This document shows positions 45,661 to 58,240 of a stretch of 64,000 nt of DNA, one piece after another. Origin of the DNA: Prostheceraeus crozeri (Eukaryota; Platyhelminthes; Polycladida; Euryleptidae). The translations under genes and the position numbers were made by a program. The notes beneath the pieces are model-generated. The model did no database searches and was not told the DNA's origin. It saw nothing but the letters and a program-made list of their open reading frames with translations. The stretch's first letter is position 1, and every line of letters begins with the position of its first letter. Location: NCBI GenBank assembly GCA_907163375.1, contig CAJQUW010000515.1, positions 425,115-489,114 on the forward strand, given 5' to 3'.

Positions 45661-47068
45661 TAAATCAAGCAAAATGTATTATGTCAGAACAATATGCAAC
45701 ACACGTCTGCAATGTAGTTTCCGCTAGCAATAACAATGTCGATTCGATAATTGTGGAAAAATTCAATCTCCTGTCGTAATTACGTAATCGCAATACTCCA
45801 CCGTTTTATGAAAGATGTCTCTTCTAGGAAGCCATGAATCAATAACTTGTATGAAGCTATTTGCTTGTGTGAACATGATGAGACCGTGTAGGCCCATCTC
45901 TGAGGTGTACTGAGAACTAATTGGCAATCAGCGAAGTTTTCATTAGAAGTCTGCGTTTTCTAATTGAATTAGGGCAGTAGTAAGCAACGCGTGGCCCGCC
46001 ACCGCTTCTCACATCTAAAGTGTCCCGCGGACATTACTTGAATCGATTATGTGAAAATGACTCACTCCAGCTTCGACCTTTGGGAGATGCACCTAAGGGT
46101 GAGGGATCCTCGTTAGAATCTGCAAAACCATTAATTAACAACTAAATGAGCAATATTATGGCACAAATAACAAAAAATCACATTCGAATTATCCAACCAT
46201 GTTCCTTTCGTAATGAATATCCTCTCATATAAGCGCAAAATGGTCTTCACCTGCGCGAGTTTATGCTAAGTTATATAGTAGTATTCCATACCTTGCTGAG
46301 AATTTTTCTCTAAGTAATAAACCACGCCTCAATGAACCAAGAAAGAGGCTACATTAATTACACCTTGACTACGAATGGAGGAATCCAACCGCAGGATTTT
46401 GACAGGACAACATTTTTTTCTGATATTCTTGCTAAATTTCATTTGTGTACTACTACATTGACATGTATTTCGTATACTCGATTGGCATTATCATACGACT
46501 ACTATTTGTGGAGCCCATGCACAGTTTTTGAAAGCGGTGTATGTTTGGGTGTTTGACATTTATCATGATCAATAATTGTAGCAAAATCAATTCTATCTTG
46601 TGCGGCTTTCGGAGCGAATAGTTGCACAGCACTTGCAGACCGTTGTTATCGATGAAATAAGGTAATGTCGGTCAAATCCCGATATAGTCAAATTACCGTT
46701 TAATTACAAGAAAAAAAGCTTCCATGATTTGTTACAGGTCTATTTGCTCTTCAATACTCACATGAATTGTAGAAAGTAAATTATGATTCCTTACTATTAA
46801 ACAAATTAGTTGCGCACTATACTGTTGTATACATTTACATGTGCATGTAAAATTTTGTTATATAATATGATGCACATACGGTACAGCAGCCAATATATGC
46901 ACTTGAAAGTACGGAATAAAAAACTATTGAACCTATACTACTGCGAGCCTTTTCGCGGGCCATTTTTGGGCCATCGAATGTCTTTGAGAACTCTTCCGTC
47001 AGTCTCAGTAATTTCTTCTCTTATATATTTCTTTATAATGTAATTGATTGAACACATGCCTGTCGAAG
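45661..47068. other. Intronic, no gene recognised
   Basis: Nothing supported. The 74- and 77-codon plus-strand ORFs at 46332 and 46810 are without motif. Confidence 0.35.
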
Positions 47069-47073
47069 ATTTA

Positions 47074-47990
47074 CAGGGTTCCTGCGGCTTTCCGATCAAA
47101 ACATTCAAGAGTTTTCAAGGGCAAAACCAATGATTTTCAATGGTCAGGTAATTTGAAATTTTTTACATGTGTGTTGAAATACATATTACATGATTAAATA
47201 TTTGAACATTCAGTTAAAGATCTATGAGGCAGCCAGCTGCGACGGATGTGTCATACTGGTTAGACGTCGTAACCGACTTGACGGCAACAGGCAACATACG
47301 GGACAATTATACGAGCGTAGGTTAACAAAGCAAAATGTGTTGTCGCGTTAGTTGCCAACTCAGAACACGAAATACCTACGGAATTGTATAGGGGGCAAAT
47401 ACATGTATAATCCCTGCACTCTTATGAGAAAACTTTTGACTTATGCAAGTGTTAGCACATGTGAATGATTGTGTAAGAATATCTCGGTGGTTACAGCTTT
47501 TTAATAAACTCTATTCTCAGATCATAACAACACAGTTCAGGATTAACAATTTTAATGAACAAAAAAATTGATAAAAAAGTTCTGATTAAATTCGTAGCAA
47601 CCTTGATGGATAAAATAATACGGCTCGTAGATAATTACCTATCAGATGAAAGCTAAGTAATCGTGAATCATACAGATTTAAGTTTACTGAGTTCGACGTT
47701 GATAGAAGAGAGCTCTTCCTTTTTCTCGCTTGATCTTCGTCGCATAGTATTTGATTTCGACACTATGGTCAAATCGGCATCCTTCTCAGAGAGACATTCT
47801 TTTCAAAATTAAGTGCTTTGTGCTGCATGATATATAGACCTTTTCAATATTTTAGCTTGTAAAATATTTACATTGATGACTTCATCAAAATTCAAGGGTT
47901 TTCAAGAGTGATTTCAAAAATCAAGGGTATTCAAGGCCTTGAATTTGTATTTTCAAAATTCAAGGGTTTTCAAGGTCCGCGGGAACCCTG
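47074..47990 (-). mobile_element. hAT-like MITE, 917 bp, 5-bp target duplication
   Basis: Ends CAGGGTTCCTGCGG / CCGCGGGAACCCTG. ATTTA is duplicated at 47069-47073 and 47991-47995. CAAGGGTTTTCAAG words repeat inside both ends. It carries the minus-strand transposase tail at 47668-47790 and is almost the same length as the element at 30763. Confidence 0.8.
47668..47790 (-). pseudogene. hAT transposase C-terminal tail relic
   Basis: About 40 codons on the minus strand: SEKDADLTIVSKSNTMRRRS followed by SEKKEELSSINVELSKLKSV and TGA. This is the final coiled-coil module (SKSNxxRRxxxEKKEEL) of the same hAT-derived protein type as at 27587. Nothing more of the protein remains in the element. Confidence 0.6.
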
Positions 47991-48771
47991 ATTTAGCATT
48001 TCGGCATTGCTTTGCCTTGCCGTCTACACCTGCATCATCTGTACTGCGCTTTCCGGCACTTCCGCATCGTCTTTCCATTGACTTTTACGCATGCTACTAT
48101 CTAGAGGCATCTGTAGCCTAGTCTAGTGAGACTGCAAGGTTGTGGAGCTCCATATTTTTACTGTCAAACAAGACTCAAGTTCCAATAATGTTATCAAAAT
48201 CCTTCCATGCGAAACCTTTTATAAAGTACTCGTCACTATCGCGCATAGAAAATCCGAGAGATTAATTACACAACGACATCAAGAAAATAGCACGGATTCT
48301 TGCATAAAACGTTCAATTTTCAATTCGTTGAAAACCATGAACAAGATTCACTCCCTTATCATTTATCAGTAGCCAATGCTTAATTGCTGAAGCAGCTGAA
48401 TTTCTTGAAGATCAGTTTTTTGCCATTTAAAGGTAATTGCTTCATTTCGTCTGCTTTCGCTCATTATCTGAATGCAGACATTGCATTTGTAAATATGTAT
48501 CTTTTATTATAAATCAAACGAGCCAATTCTCGCGCAGAGCCGGACGGACAACTGAGATAAATAGAAGCCGTGGGGCATGAAAGCATAAGGATGTAAGTAA
48601 AGCTATTAATTCTGTTTCATGATAACTTTGATTAAATTCTTCTTAACATGATAATTTCGTGCATTTCATTTAGATCTATTAACGGATAAACGTTCATCCG
48701 CGCCCACATTGGATGCCATTTCGAATGTATGTACACGTGTATGGAACCGGAATGCTCCAAAGTCCAAACAC

Positions 48772-51700
48772 CAGGCCTGTGATTAGCCTATGAAAAAAAT
48801 TGAGGATTTTTTTGCAAAAATTTGAGGAATGGAAACGGAGCCTAATATGATAATTGCAAGAAAAACTACAAATTTTTATCACGGATTTTGGGCCAAACTT
48901 CAAATCATGAAAGTCACAACGAAGAAGGTAACCCAAGGGTTGACCACACCACACTTTTTGAAGTTGTGTATATTGCAAAGGAATATTGACTTGGTCATAA
49001 TCACCACCCGCGTTGTTACGAAATTAATTTGTTGACATCAAGTACTATCTGCTTAGAATATGTCGAACAGAGGATGTCAGATCAAGCTGCTGATATCGCT
49101 CTGCTTCACGCTATCGTCTCCAATTCAATGATGCTTGTCAGATTTGTATACTGTAATTTTTTGAATGTAGGATATATCCTCAACCACATGCATCTGGGGC
49201 TTTGGAACGATTAATTTTTACGGACTTTAGACAAATTTGGGAGGAGAGTAATCGAATGAAGACACGACACGGTCAAAAAAAATTGGAATGATCCAGGAAA
49301 CGGAAGAAGCCAAAGTTAAACAATTACCCTAGTGGAGAATCCTGTAAATAATTAGGTAATTAAAAGTCATGAACGAATGAATATAAATTAATACTGACAA
49401 CATAGAGTAACCTACTCTAGTATAGAGCAGGTACTGAAATACGTATAAAGGCAAGTCTACTCAACTGAAGACGGTAAGGGAAATAAATCAATACTTATAA
49501 AAGATTTTATTTTTATCATATAAGAACTGAAATAAGAGTTCGTCATGGACCTGACGAGAAGCTAACTAAAAATAACAAAAGGTGAAAATTAGAAACCTAA
49601 AAAACCAAAATTAAGTTTGCTATGTATGGAGTCATCAGGGAGGAACCATGTGGCAGCATGAATCAAGGTTTCGGCCCCCAACCTCCAACCTATACCACAT
49701 GGCGGGGCCAGGCCAACCATATCGAATGTACAATATGGAAGGTCTCTCCAAGCCTGAGGAAACACAGCAGAACCTAACCGAAAATAAAAATTTTTTTGTT
49801 GAAATATATTAGGACAAAAAGAAGCACTTGAAACTAGAAGAGTTTTCTTAGCCCAACATGCCAATGATGGATGGCATCTGGCGGGGCGAAAAACAACCAA
49901 ACTTAAAAAACGAGGAACCTATTCTTGGAGAAGGACTTAATGCAAGAATTAACCAGCAAATTATTCTTATAACCCCGTCCTTTAAAGATATCAAAAATGC
50001 CCTTAGCTCTTGATGTGAAGGCGGAAGCATCAGATGAAATCCTGGCGAACCTGATGAGTTGGGCAGCAAAGATGTTTAAGCCAGTGTTCAATGGCATGTT
50101 ACTCTCGGGGAAAGTATACAGCACCACTGGGAAGCTGAACTCATCAACCTTATGGTAAACCTCTGTGATGTATTGGCCACCATCTTCGATCCTGATTTTT
50201 ACATCCAAATAATTAAAACATTAACCCGTATGTATAGAAAGCTTAAAATCGTTGACGGAATGCTTGTGACTTAAAAAAAGTCAGTAATTTATCATGAAGG
50301 ATACGCCACATTACACACTAATTTATTAATTTTACTTTATGCTACAAGTTTTGGTGGGTTTTGTTTACTTGTTAGCGTTTGATCATATCGCTCCGATCTA
50401 CATTCAAATGAACATGAATTCTCTCATACAACACAAAACAAGTGTCGGGAACAGGCTTGCCAGTTGAGTTGTTGGTCTCACACAGGCAAAGAGTGAAAGA
50501 TTATCACCTCTATTCGCATGAAGTTGCGCCGAGATATTGACGTCCTCATCTTGCAGTAGACCCAAGTTGAAAATCTACCAACCCAGTGCTATGTGGTTCA
50601 ATGTCTTAATTAATCTAAGTTCACATACAACGATAAGCAATGTGTGCACTAATTTCACACCAACCTGTGTTCAGCAAATTATGAAAACGATCCATACGTG
50701 AATAAATCATCCAAGATAAATGTCGGTCGGCAGACCCTGGAAAATGTAGCTGCAAAAAGACTCATGAGATAGCAGAGCTTCATACGCTTCCAACCCCCGC
50801 ACTCTAGTGACCAGGAGGCATGTAGACACTAAATTTAGGGACCATCCGCTTTACCCCGTCGGATGTGTTCATGTTCAGCGGAAATAAAATGGAAGAGTGA
50901 GTGAAACAAACGCTTCAGTTGATAAGAGCACTGAAATCCAAGTGGGCTGGGCTACCTATATGTTATCCTATAATGGATATGGAAGATCGATATCCTTAAG
51001 TTCTATAAGAAGCACAGGCATGCATTTAGCAGCCATATAGTCGCAGAAACATATAAAGAAGGTTGTGACAAGGGTCAAGATAATTAATGAAAATAATTGA
51101 ATGTGCATTTTATTGTTGGAATTCTAAGCAATATTATGAAGTTAGAAGTAAAAAATTGTAGTGTTCAAATATACAATTTCTGTAGGTTGATCGCAGTGCT
51201 TCACTCATTAGATACGTGAAAGCATTTAATGAGTGAGTTCGACAGACAATAACTTCGGACAACTTCTCTGCTTAGCAAAATAAGTCCAGACGAACCGGAA
51301 CATCTGCAGCCCTGTATCTTGCAGAAATGAAACGACCATTCGAATCAACGTATTCAACGTAACAAAGTGCGTCAAGGTAACAAAATTAAAAAACAAGCTA
51401 ACGACTGGTTAATTTTTGATGTGCTAAATATGACATGGTTAAAAGAAAATCATTATATCCTAAAATGTCTAGAAATTTGAAAATACTTGCTAGAAGGACA
51501 AGCAACGGTTCTCCTCTCCTCATGTGGAATGAATTGGTGAGTAAGTCGCTCTTTTCAAAAATTATGTTTGTCACTTATATATTGAAAAGATTCTATTTAA
51601 CAGTCTCCCCATTCAGATGGTAAAAGGACAGGTCTGTTTCCAATCAAAATATCAGATCTAGCTAGCACAGCGGGATTACGCTATCTAAAATCTACTAAGT

Positions 51701-51986
51701 GTGTGAGAGAAAAGTTATTAAGTTATAAATCATGAGAGAAAAAGAAAAGAAATAAATCATGAGTGATTCATGATTAGCAGCATGGATGTAGGATTCTATC
51801 TTAGCTTCTTGTTTGGAAGTTTACATATCATCGCCATTCGCCAAAAAACAATACATTATCCGACATTTAGTCTGTAGTGTGTCGTATTTGAGGAATTTCT
51901 CATAGTTAAGCTATATTTGAGGAATTTTTGAGGATTTGAGGAGTAATAAACAAATTTGAGGAATTTGAGGAGTAATCACAGGCCTG
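48772..51986. mobile_element. 3.2-kb TIR element with hAT-like tips
   Basis: Ends CAGGCCTGTGATTA / TAATCACAGGCCTG. AAACAC is duplicated at 48766-48771 and 51987-51992. TTTGAGGA words recur just inside both ends. A retroelement fragment lies within. No hAT transposase domain was recognised in the interior, so it is either a non-autonomous member or strongly decayed. Confidence 0.75.
49589..50208 (-). pseudogene. Retroelement reverse-transcriptase-associated C-terminal fragment
   Basis: Minus-strand frame VYHKVDEFSFPVVLYTFPES, then PLNTGLNIFAAQLIRFARIS, then a helical section ending SKNRFLVF. Frame changes follow to 49589. The phrase order (YHK-D-F-FPV, TFP-SN-P, QL-RFARI-S) recalls the region downstream of the RT catalytic motif in an animal retroelement group I cannot name with certainty. 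No catalytic DD box is present here. It is probably a 5'-truncated insertion nested inside the TIR element 48772-51986. Confidence 0.45.
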
Positions 51987-51992
51987 AAACAC

Positions 51993-53670
51993 GCAGAAGA
52001 AACAACACATCTGCACTAAAGGCATGCCTAAAAAGTGTTGGATGAAAATAAGAATTATCAGTACGAAGATTAGGCAATTGATCTGATATCTACAATCAAC
52101 CACTCATAGCATTTACTTTGAACTGTCGAAGTAAATTTGAGGCTATATGCTGTGAAAATGAAGTCAAATGTCTCTCAAATGAATGCTTTGGAATCAATAC
52201 TGCCGCACTGTAGATATTAGATCAATTGCCTAATTTTCTTACCGATAATTCTTAATTTCATCAATCACTTTTTATCCTCTACTTCGCTTCAAGATTCAGA
52301 GAAGGAGACATGTTGCAGAGTCCATTGCTTGATTCTTTTCGTCATAAGGAAAGTTCTATTTCGGAACATTGTCATCATCTGATCACCTAAATAACAGACG
52401 TATCTTTTCAAGTGATTCTTTGACTGACTCTCTGCGTCAGACTTTCCTTATCTTCAGGTTTATCACGAGTCTGCAAACAAAAGTGTATATGATTTCATCA
52501 TGGAGATAGAAATTCTACCGCAGGTATAATCCATCATCATTCGATTCACAGGAGATATGTGAATTGAATTTCACATGGGGTGGTGCAATGGTTATTCACG
52601 CTTTATTCATGCAGAGGAGAATGGGAAATTCATTCATCTGCTCCTCTGATGAGAGATATCCGGCACGTGATGGTGTTTGTGTGAATAAAGACACAAAACT
52701 GAATTAGTAATGAATTTCTCCTTATCTTATTCCACATTCGAATGAAATCCTTCTATCATCTATAGAAGGGATGCGCTACTTGCGGCCGAATATGCATGTG
52801 TTCATGAAGTTGATGTGAATTCGAAATAAAAATTGTACAAATAGACAGCGGTAACCGAAGTGTCACGAAGGAGAATGTCACTCAGGCCATCTAAATCATT
52901 AGCTGAGATAGTGTAATCATTAACATGACACCTTTCAAGTGACGCTAAAAGTAAAAATTATTTCAGCTGAAATTTTTTTCAGCGATAGACACACCCTTCT
53001 CAATGTCTCTATACAATTAATGGTAATCAAGGATCACAAATCATGATTAATGGAAACCTTGATGGTCCCCTGAATGCCTTGAAAGCAAGATACAATGTTA
53101 AGAAACAAAACCCAACGTTTCGATCGTCTTGTTATTTATCAAGGGCATTTGAACGGTCACATTTTCTCCCGTTCGTTCGATCTTCCGTTCATTAGCCTTT
53201 CAGACACGTTCGTTCGTTCACCGACCACATGAGCTATCACCCCGTTCCGTTCGTTCATGGCATAAAACACCCGTTCAATCGTCGTTCTTTTTAAGTCAAA
53301 ACAATGTTCAATTTTTTGAAGGACCCTATATAGTGCTGTTGTTTCTAGCTAGCGTCGGTTTTTTCAGAGAAACGTGAAACGTGGAAGCTGGCAATGCAGG
53401 ATGTTCTCCCATCTGACATCGCAAAATAATACAAACTGCACTATCGGAAAATTCGCTGTCGGTAATGTCCCGCAATGACAGTGCGAACCATAATTTCACG
53501 TCAAACGTTACACGTCACACACGCCTTTTGTATCAAACCCAATCAAACTAGAGAATATAAAAATCCATATCCTTATCCAATCGTGATGATTGGCCCATAA
53601 CACGCTTTAGCAGCACGAAGTTGCTATAGGTGATGATGGGTCGATGCTCACTCATTTGATACATCGCTTA
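51993..53670. other. No gene recognised; CGTTC-rich patch at 53170-53285
   Basis: Mostly AT-rich. Around 53170-53285 CGTTCGTTC-type words are unusually dense. A weaker CGTTCAATC/CGTTCGCTCC patch lies downstream of the LINE near 56938-56980. Confidence 0.35.
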
Positions 53671-54080
53671 GGGCGTGCGCGCACTAAGCGGCCAGGTCGC
53701 GGCGACCATGACCGCCGCGGCTAAAAAAATGTACGACCATGAAAGCGGCTGCGACAGCGACAGATCGACGCCATTTGTTGAGGAAACGAATGAATGAGGA
53801 AGAGGTTTCAGCAATTTATTATCTATTTGTCGCGGGAAGGGTCGCCAAGTGCGCGCGCTGTCATAAGCTGCAACGTATTTTACTGGTCGCCGCGACATCC
53901 TGGCCGCGTGTGCGTCGCTGCAAATCTTGATGGCCGCCACGACCAATTGGTCGCGTCGGCAAAGTGCGCGCGCAAGTGGACGACTTCCCATCTCCGCAAC
54001 AATGACAAATCTCCGCAATCATTCCTGCTGGCCGCCACGACTTGGTCGTCGCGACCTGGCCGCTTAGTGCGCGCACGCCC
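53671..54080. mobile_element. Harbinger/PIF-like GC-rich MITE, 410 bp
   Basis: 38-bp terminal inverted repeats with one mismatch (left starts GGGCGTGCGCGCACTAAGCG). TTA is duplicated at 53668-53670 and 54081-54083, the 3-bp TWA-type duplication of PIF/Harbinger elements. The inside repeats GGTCGCGGCGACC-like words. A short frame with RHLLRKRMNEEEVSAIYYL may be a transposase remnant. Confidence 0.8.
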
Positions 54081-54445
54081 TTACACAAAGCTTGGAACTA
54101 GCGAGTTTGTATAGGTCTAGCCTTCAGAAATAGTGACTAAAGAATACGATCTGACTGAATTCGATAGTGACTAGATTCATTCGATCACTTGCGTCGCTAG
54201 CAGGTGGTCGTACAGCAAGCACGTCGGGTGGAATTGTACTTGACTGTCGTTCGCTATCTATGTTAGTCTGTCATGCGTCTCTCGTATACTATCTCTGCAA
54301 TGCGAACTATTGGATTCAAAGGATGTGTTGGGCTTCAACGTGAAGTAAAGAGGACGATATTCGTATGCAAAATACGCAACAAGGAACACACTTGTGATAT
54401 GGCTATGTCTTTCCTATTCCATCTCGTGTCACGTATAATCGAACT

Positions 54446-57105
54446 TTGGTTCATGACCACTCATCTAATTTCTATGATCATTTTCTTCGGCCTCATTTTT
54501 TTCGACCTCTTCCACGTTGTGATCGCCATTTATTTCAACGTTCCAAACAGCTTTCATATGTTATTTACAATATAAGATCATTAAATAACAAAGTTGAAGC
54601 GCTCTTGGAAATCATGAGTGATTATCACATGCACATTATGATGCTAGTTGAAACACGGCATGATCCTGATTCGGCCTCCATCAACTGTCTACGAGCATCT
54701 GGTCTTCATGTCATCGATAGTCGATGTCGTCCGCGGTTGCGCGACTGTGCAATGAATGTCAATCATGGTGGAGTGGCAATTGTTTCTCAAAGTGGAATAA
54801 AACTTTCGCGTCCATCTTGTGGCCTTGATCCTATCTCGTTTGAGTGCGTCATTTCACGGGTTAAATTTCAATCTGCCTCATGCATCGTAGCACTCATCTA
54901 TCGAACTGGTCATATTACATCCATATTCTGAATTGACATATGTGCTTGACCACTTCGCAACATCTGGGGAAACTTTATTAGGAGTCGGAGATTCCAATAT
55001 TCATATTGAATCTGCTGTAAGTCGTTACACATTTCAACTTCAGGATGTTTTTTCATCATATGGCTTCAAGTGTCTGGTAGATCGGCCTACGCATTGTCAT
55101 GGTGGTACGATTGACATCGTATTCACAAGACATGATTTAATTTTTCCCCTGTTTGCTATTGTGATCTTGGACTTTCCGACCATCAATTATTGCAGTGGAA
55201 TTCATCCCTCAAGAGACCTCCGCACTATCACTCTGTCACATACCAACCGTGGAAGCTATTGAATATCGTTGATCTACGAACTAGTATTTCACAATCTGTG
55301 CTTTGTAATCCTGACGTTTACAAGGGTCTTGATTGTGATCAACTTGTGGAATGCTTTCATCATGTTTTAAAGGTTGCACGTGATTGCTTCGTTCCGTTAC
55401 GATCAATCAGGATACGTCGCCGAGAATCTGATGCTTTGTATGATCAAGAGTGTCGACTTGCAAAGCAACTCCTACGACGAATTGAGCGACATGTCACTGA
55501 AAATAGTTCTGAGCACTTGCGGAATGTTTGGAAGTCCTCCAAAATATTCTACCGCAAAATTCTAAATAGCAAATGAGAGATATTCTGGTGCAACGAAATA
55601 AAGTCTGAGTCAGGGAACTCTAAGCAAATGTAGAGCTCGGTGAAGACTTTACTTGGGCGTAGTAAACCTACTAATGGAGACGGTCTTGATGCCAGTGATT
55701 TTCAACGATTTTTTCTCAAAAAATGGAACCTATATAAGCCTTTACGAGAGACAGTGCCCTACCAATTTTTTCATCTGTTACCAGCAACCTGCGATTTACA
55801 GATTTTCAAACAATTTCTCCCTCGGAAATAACCTCCTTGATTTTATCAATGCCCAACAAGCAGTCATCTCAAGATCTATTTCCGATGAAATATTTCAAGG
55901 AGTGCATTGATCTGTTATCCCCATTTCTACGTACAATCGTGAATTCCTCAATTTCTTATGGAAATTTTCTTAAGGAACTTGCGATATCCTGTGTGTCTCC
56001 TGTTCTCAAGAGATCTTGTCGTGATAGTGATCAGCTGCCACCATGCCGCCCAATCAGTAGTCTGCCCATCCTCTCGAAACTGATCGTCGCATTGTTCATA
56101 GACAACTCGTATCATATTTGACGTCTGGAGAACTGCTGTCTCTGATGGTATGGTATGCTATGGTATGGCTCTGAAATGGTTCCATTCATACTTGAAAAGT
56201 CGCTCCCAATACTGTCATTCTGGTGACACGCCTTCATCTGTTTCGCCAGTGGCTTCTGGTGTGCCTAAGGGCTCAGTCCTCGGACCGGCGTTGTTCTCAT
56301 TGTACATCATGGACATTATTCAACTCGTGCAAAGCTTTAGCGTGAAAGTGCATGTCTTCGATGATGATATACAAATATATGGGTCATGTTCCAAGAATGG
56401 AATATCTTCTTTGACGGATGATATTGTCAAACTGCATCTGTGCACTTGGTGATTGGTTGGACTCAAATGGCCTATATCTAAATACTCGAAAGACTAATAT
56501 CATCTGGACATCCACACGTCAACGGCTTGGTGATTTTTGTGACAAACATATTGCCATTGGTAGTGACTAAGTGTATCCAGTGTCACAACTGCGGTGTCTT
56601 GTAGTTGTACTTGATTCCGCATGGTCTTTCATGCATCATATAACAAAAACAGTCTCATCATGTTTTGCCACTCTAAGACAGTTACGCACAGTTCGCCGAT
56701 CTATCACTCGTCCCCTTGCATCGACACTAGTCAAATCACTGGTATTTACCAAGTTGGACTATTGTGCTTCCCTATTGGCAGGTACTCCAGAGATCCAGTT
56801 AGCCAGGCTTCAGCGCGTTATCAACGCCTCTGCACGACTTGTTGATAACCTTCCGAGGTAATTATTTCTATACCTTACATGGTAGGTCATTATTCCTACC
56901 ATTATTTCTTATACCGGGTTTTCCGGGGTAAAATTATCGTTCAATCACGTTCAATCAAGCAAAAAAGTCGTTCGCTCCGATCACCGTTCATCGTCTTCTC
57001 AGACATACCGCTCGACCCATACCGGCGCAACCCAGTGTCCAACACTCAAACCTGGGGAAGAAGAGACAGTAAACGAGAAGTAAGAGTAAGTAAGTAACAG
57101 GGAGT
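54446..57105 (+). pseudogene. CR1/L2-type non-LTR retrotransposon (LINE), frameshifted
   Basis: Successive frames on the plus strand give an APE-like endonuclease start (VIYNIRSLNNKVEAL; ETRHD; then GDSNIHIE in place of GDFN; and THCHGGTIDIVF). Reverse transcriptase follows: PPCRPISSLPILSKL, WFHSYLKSRSQY, GVPKGSVLGPALFSLY and HVFDDDIQIYGSC (the Y/F-x-DD box). The C-terminal thumb-like part is LVFTKLDYCASLLAGTP ... INASARLVDNLPR. Frame changes lie near 54932, 55190, 55590, 56125 and 56455, so it is dead. The 3' end near 57105 has AGTAAGTAAGT units, typical of CR1/L2 tails. The 5' end is not clear. Clade placement is by motif memory only. Confidence 0.85.
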
Positions 57106-57539
57106 TGATATTGAGGATGAAAACTGTCTGCAGATGATTCCTAATCTTGCACAAAAATGGCGCCTAAAAAATGCATTCTTGTCTTGCAAATTGATTGCTT
57201 TTTTCTATATTTCTACTTTATGATGTGTCTGCCATCAATGATTCAAGCTTCAATATAATTTAATATTTTAACTTTAAAAGGGAAAAAAGGAAAAAGTATT
57301 TCAACAATTCTATTTTTAGAAATTGGCAAAATAGCAATCATACAAAACAACACTTTGCAGGCAATACAGTCTCCAGCAGTTACAAAGATAATTATGAAGC
57401 AATAAAGGGAAAATTCAAAATGCAAGCATCAAACGTTGATTGTGAGAGAGCTCATCTTTGCCATTGATAAATGACAACTCTTTAATTTTCCATTGCTATC
57501 AATAATCATGGGCAAGAATGAACACAAACATGTTCCGAT

Positions 57540-58139
57540 TGTATATATATTTATGTATATATATATTGCGAAGGAAAGCTATTTGTCTTCTTCAACCGAT
57601 GCTTCGGAAATTTTATATTTCCATCATCAGCGGTACATGAAAACAGCGTAAAATGAAAAGATAAGTTAATTTATACTATAATCAAGTAAAATGAAGTCTG
57701 AAGTCAAATACCGTTCAAAGAAACTGTGTAGAAGAGTGAGGTCAGAGAGAGAATTCACAATCCGAGATACAATGGCAATAATCTATTCCGTTCATTTGAC
57801 AATACACACTTTGATTCTCTTTAATGGAAATAGATTCCAGAATGAGAGGGTATTTGCAATAGCCGAGAAATTTCCGGACTGTGGGTGATGTTCGTGCATA
57901 GAAATTTCTGTCGGACATGGATAGTCTTAAAGATGTTCGCTTATTCGAGTAGCAAGGTGCCTTTTAGTGGCCATGATGTACCGCATTTGACAGCGGTCAC
58001 AACTGTATAAATCAGATAGGTTAGATTTCAAGCCATTCGAAATGCGATCTTTGTTGCGGCAATAATTTTGCAATTTATCAATTTTGAAGATAGGACGATC
58101 TTCGACGTTTTCAGGGAGCTTGTGATTTATTGATTTCAT
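57540..58139 (-). pseudogene. Penelope-like element 3' fragment (GIY-YIG endonuclease)
   Basis: The minus-strand frame starts within a hairpin at 58139 and encodes KLPENVEDRPIFKIDKL, then CDRCQMRYIMATKRHLATRI followed by SEHL and a stop. Shifted frames continue to ILESISIKENQSVYCQMN. Penelope-like retroelements end in a GIY-YIG endonuclease with C-x2-C and R-x2-EH motifs of this kind. Downstream, at 57630-57605, lies a hammerhead-like core, then an AT-dinucleotide tail (57541-57567). The reverse transcriptase part is absent. Confidence 0.7.
57600..57634 (-). ncRNA. Degenerate hammerhead-like motif of the Penelope-like element
   Basis: Minus strand: ACCG, CTGATGA, hairpin GGAAAT...ATTTCC, GAAGC, ATCGGT. 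ACCG/CGGT would form the outer helix. Intact versions of this phrase usually read GAAAC GTC GG, so two transitions seem to have occurred. Penelope-like elements are known to carry hammerhead ribozymes. Confidence 0.4.
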
Positions 58140-58192
58140 GCGGCGTTTGAGGTTTAAAAAATCTTTGTTTTAAACCTCAAGCGTCGCATGAA
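58133..58192. repeat. 60-bp near-perfect palindrome
   Basis: TTTCATGCGGCGTTTGAGG...TTTAAAA is mirrored by TTTTAAACCTCAAGCGTCGCATGAAA around an ATCTTTG centre. The left arm belongs to the Penelope-like copy. Confidence 0.85.
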
Positions 58193-58240
58193 AGAAATAA
58201 ATGCGGTACATCGGGGCTACTAAAAGGCTGCTATAATTTT
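58166..58240 (+). pseudogene. Inverted, internally deleted partial Penelope-like copy
   Basis: After the palindrome the plus strand reads a frame MRYIGATKRLL, the counterpart of MRYIMATKRHL in the minus-strand copy, with about 100 bp deleted between. The two copies therefore lie head to head. Confidence 0.6.

Noticed and set aside
52340..52455. Inverted pair AAGGAAAGT / ACTTTCCTT
   Set aside because: Only about 11 bp with no target duplication or further similarity; expected by chance in AT-rich DNA.
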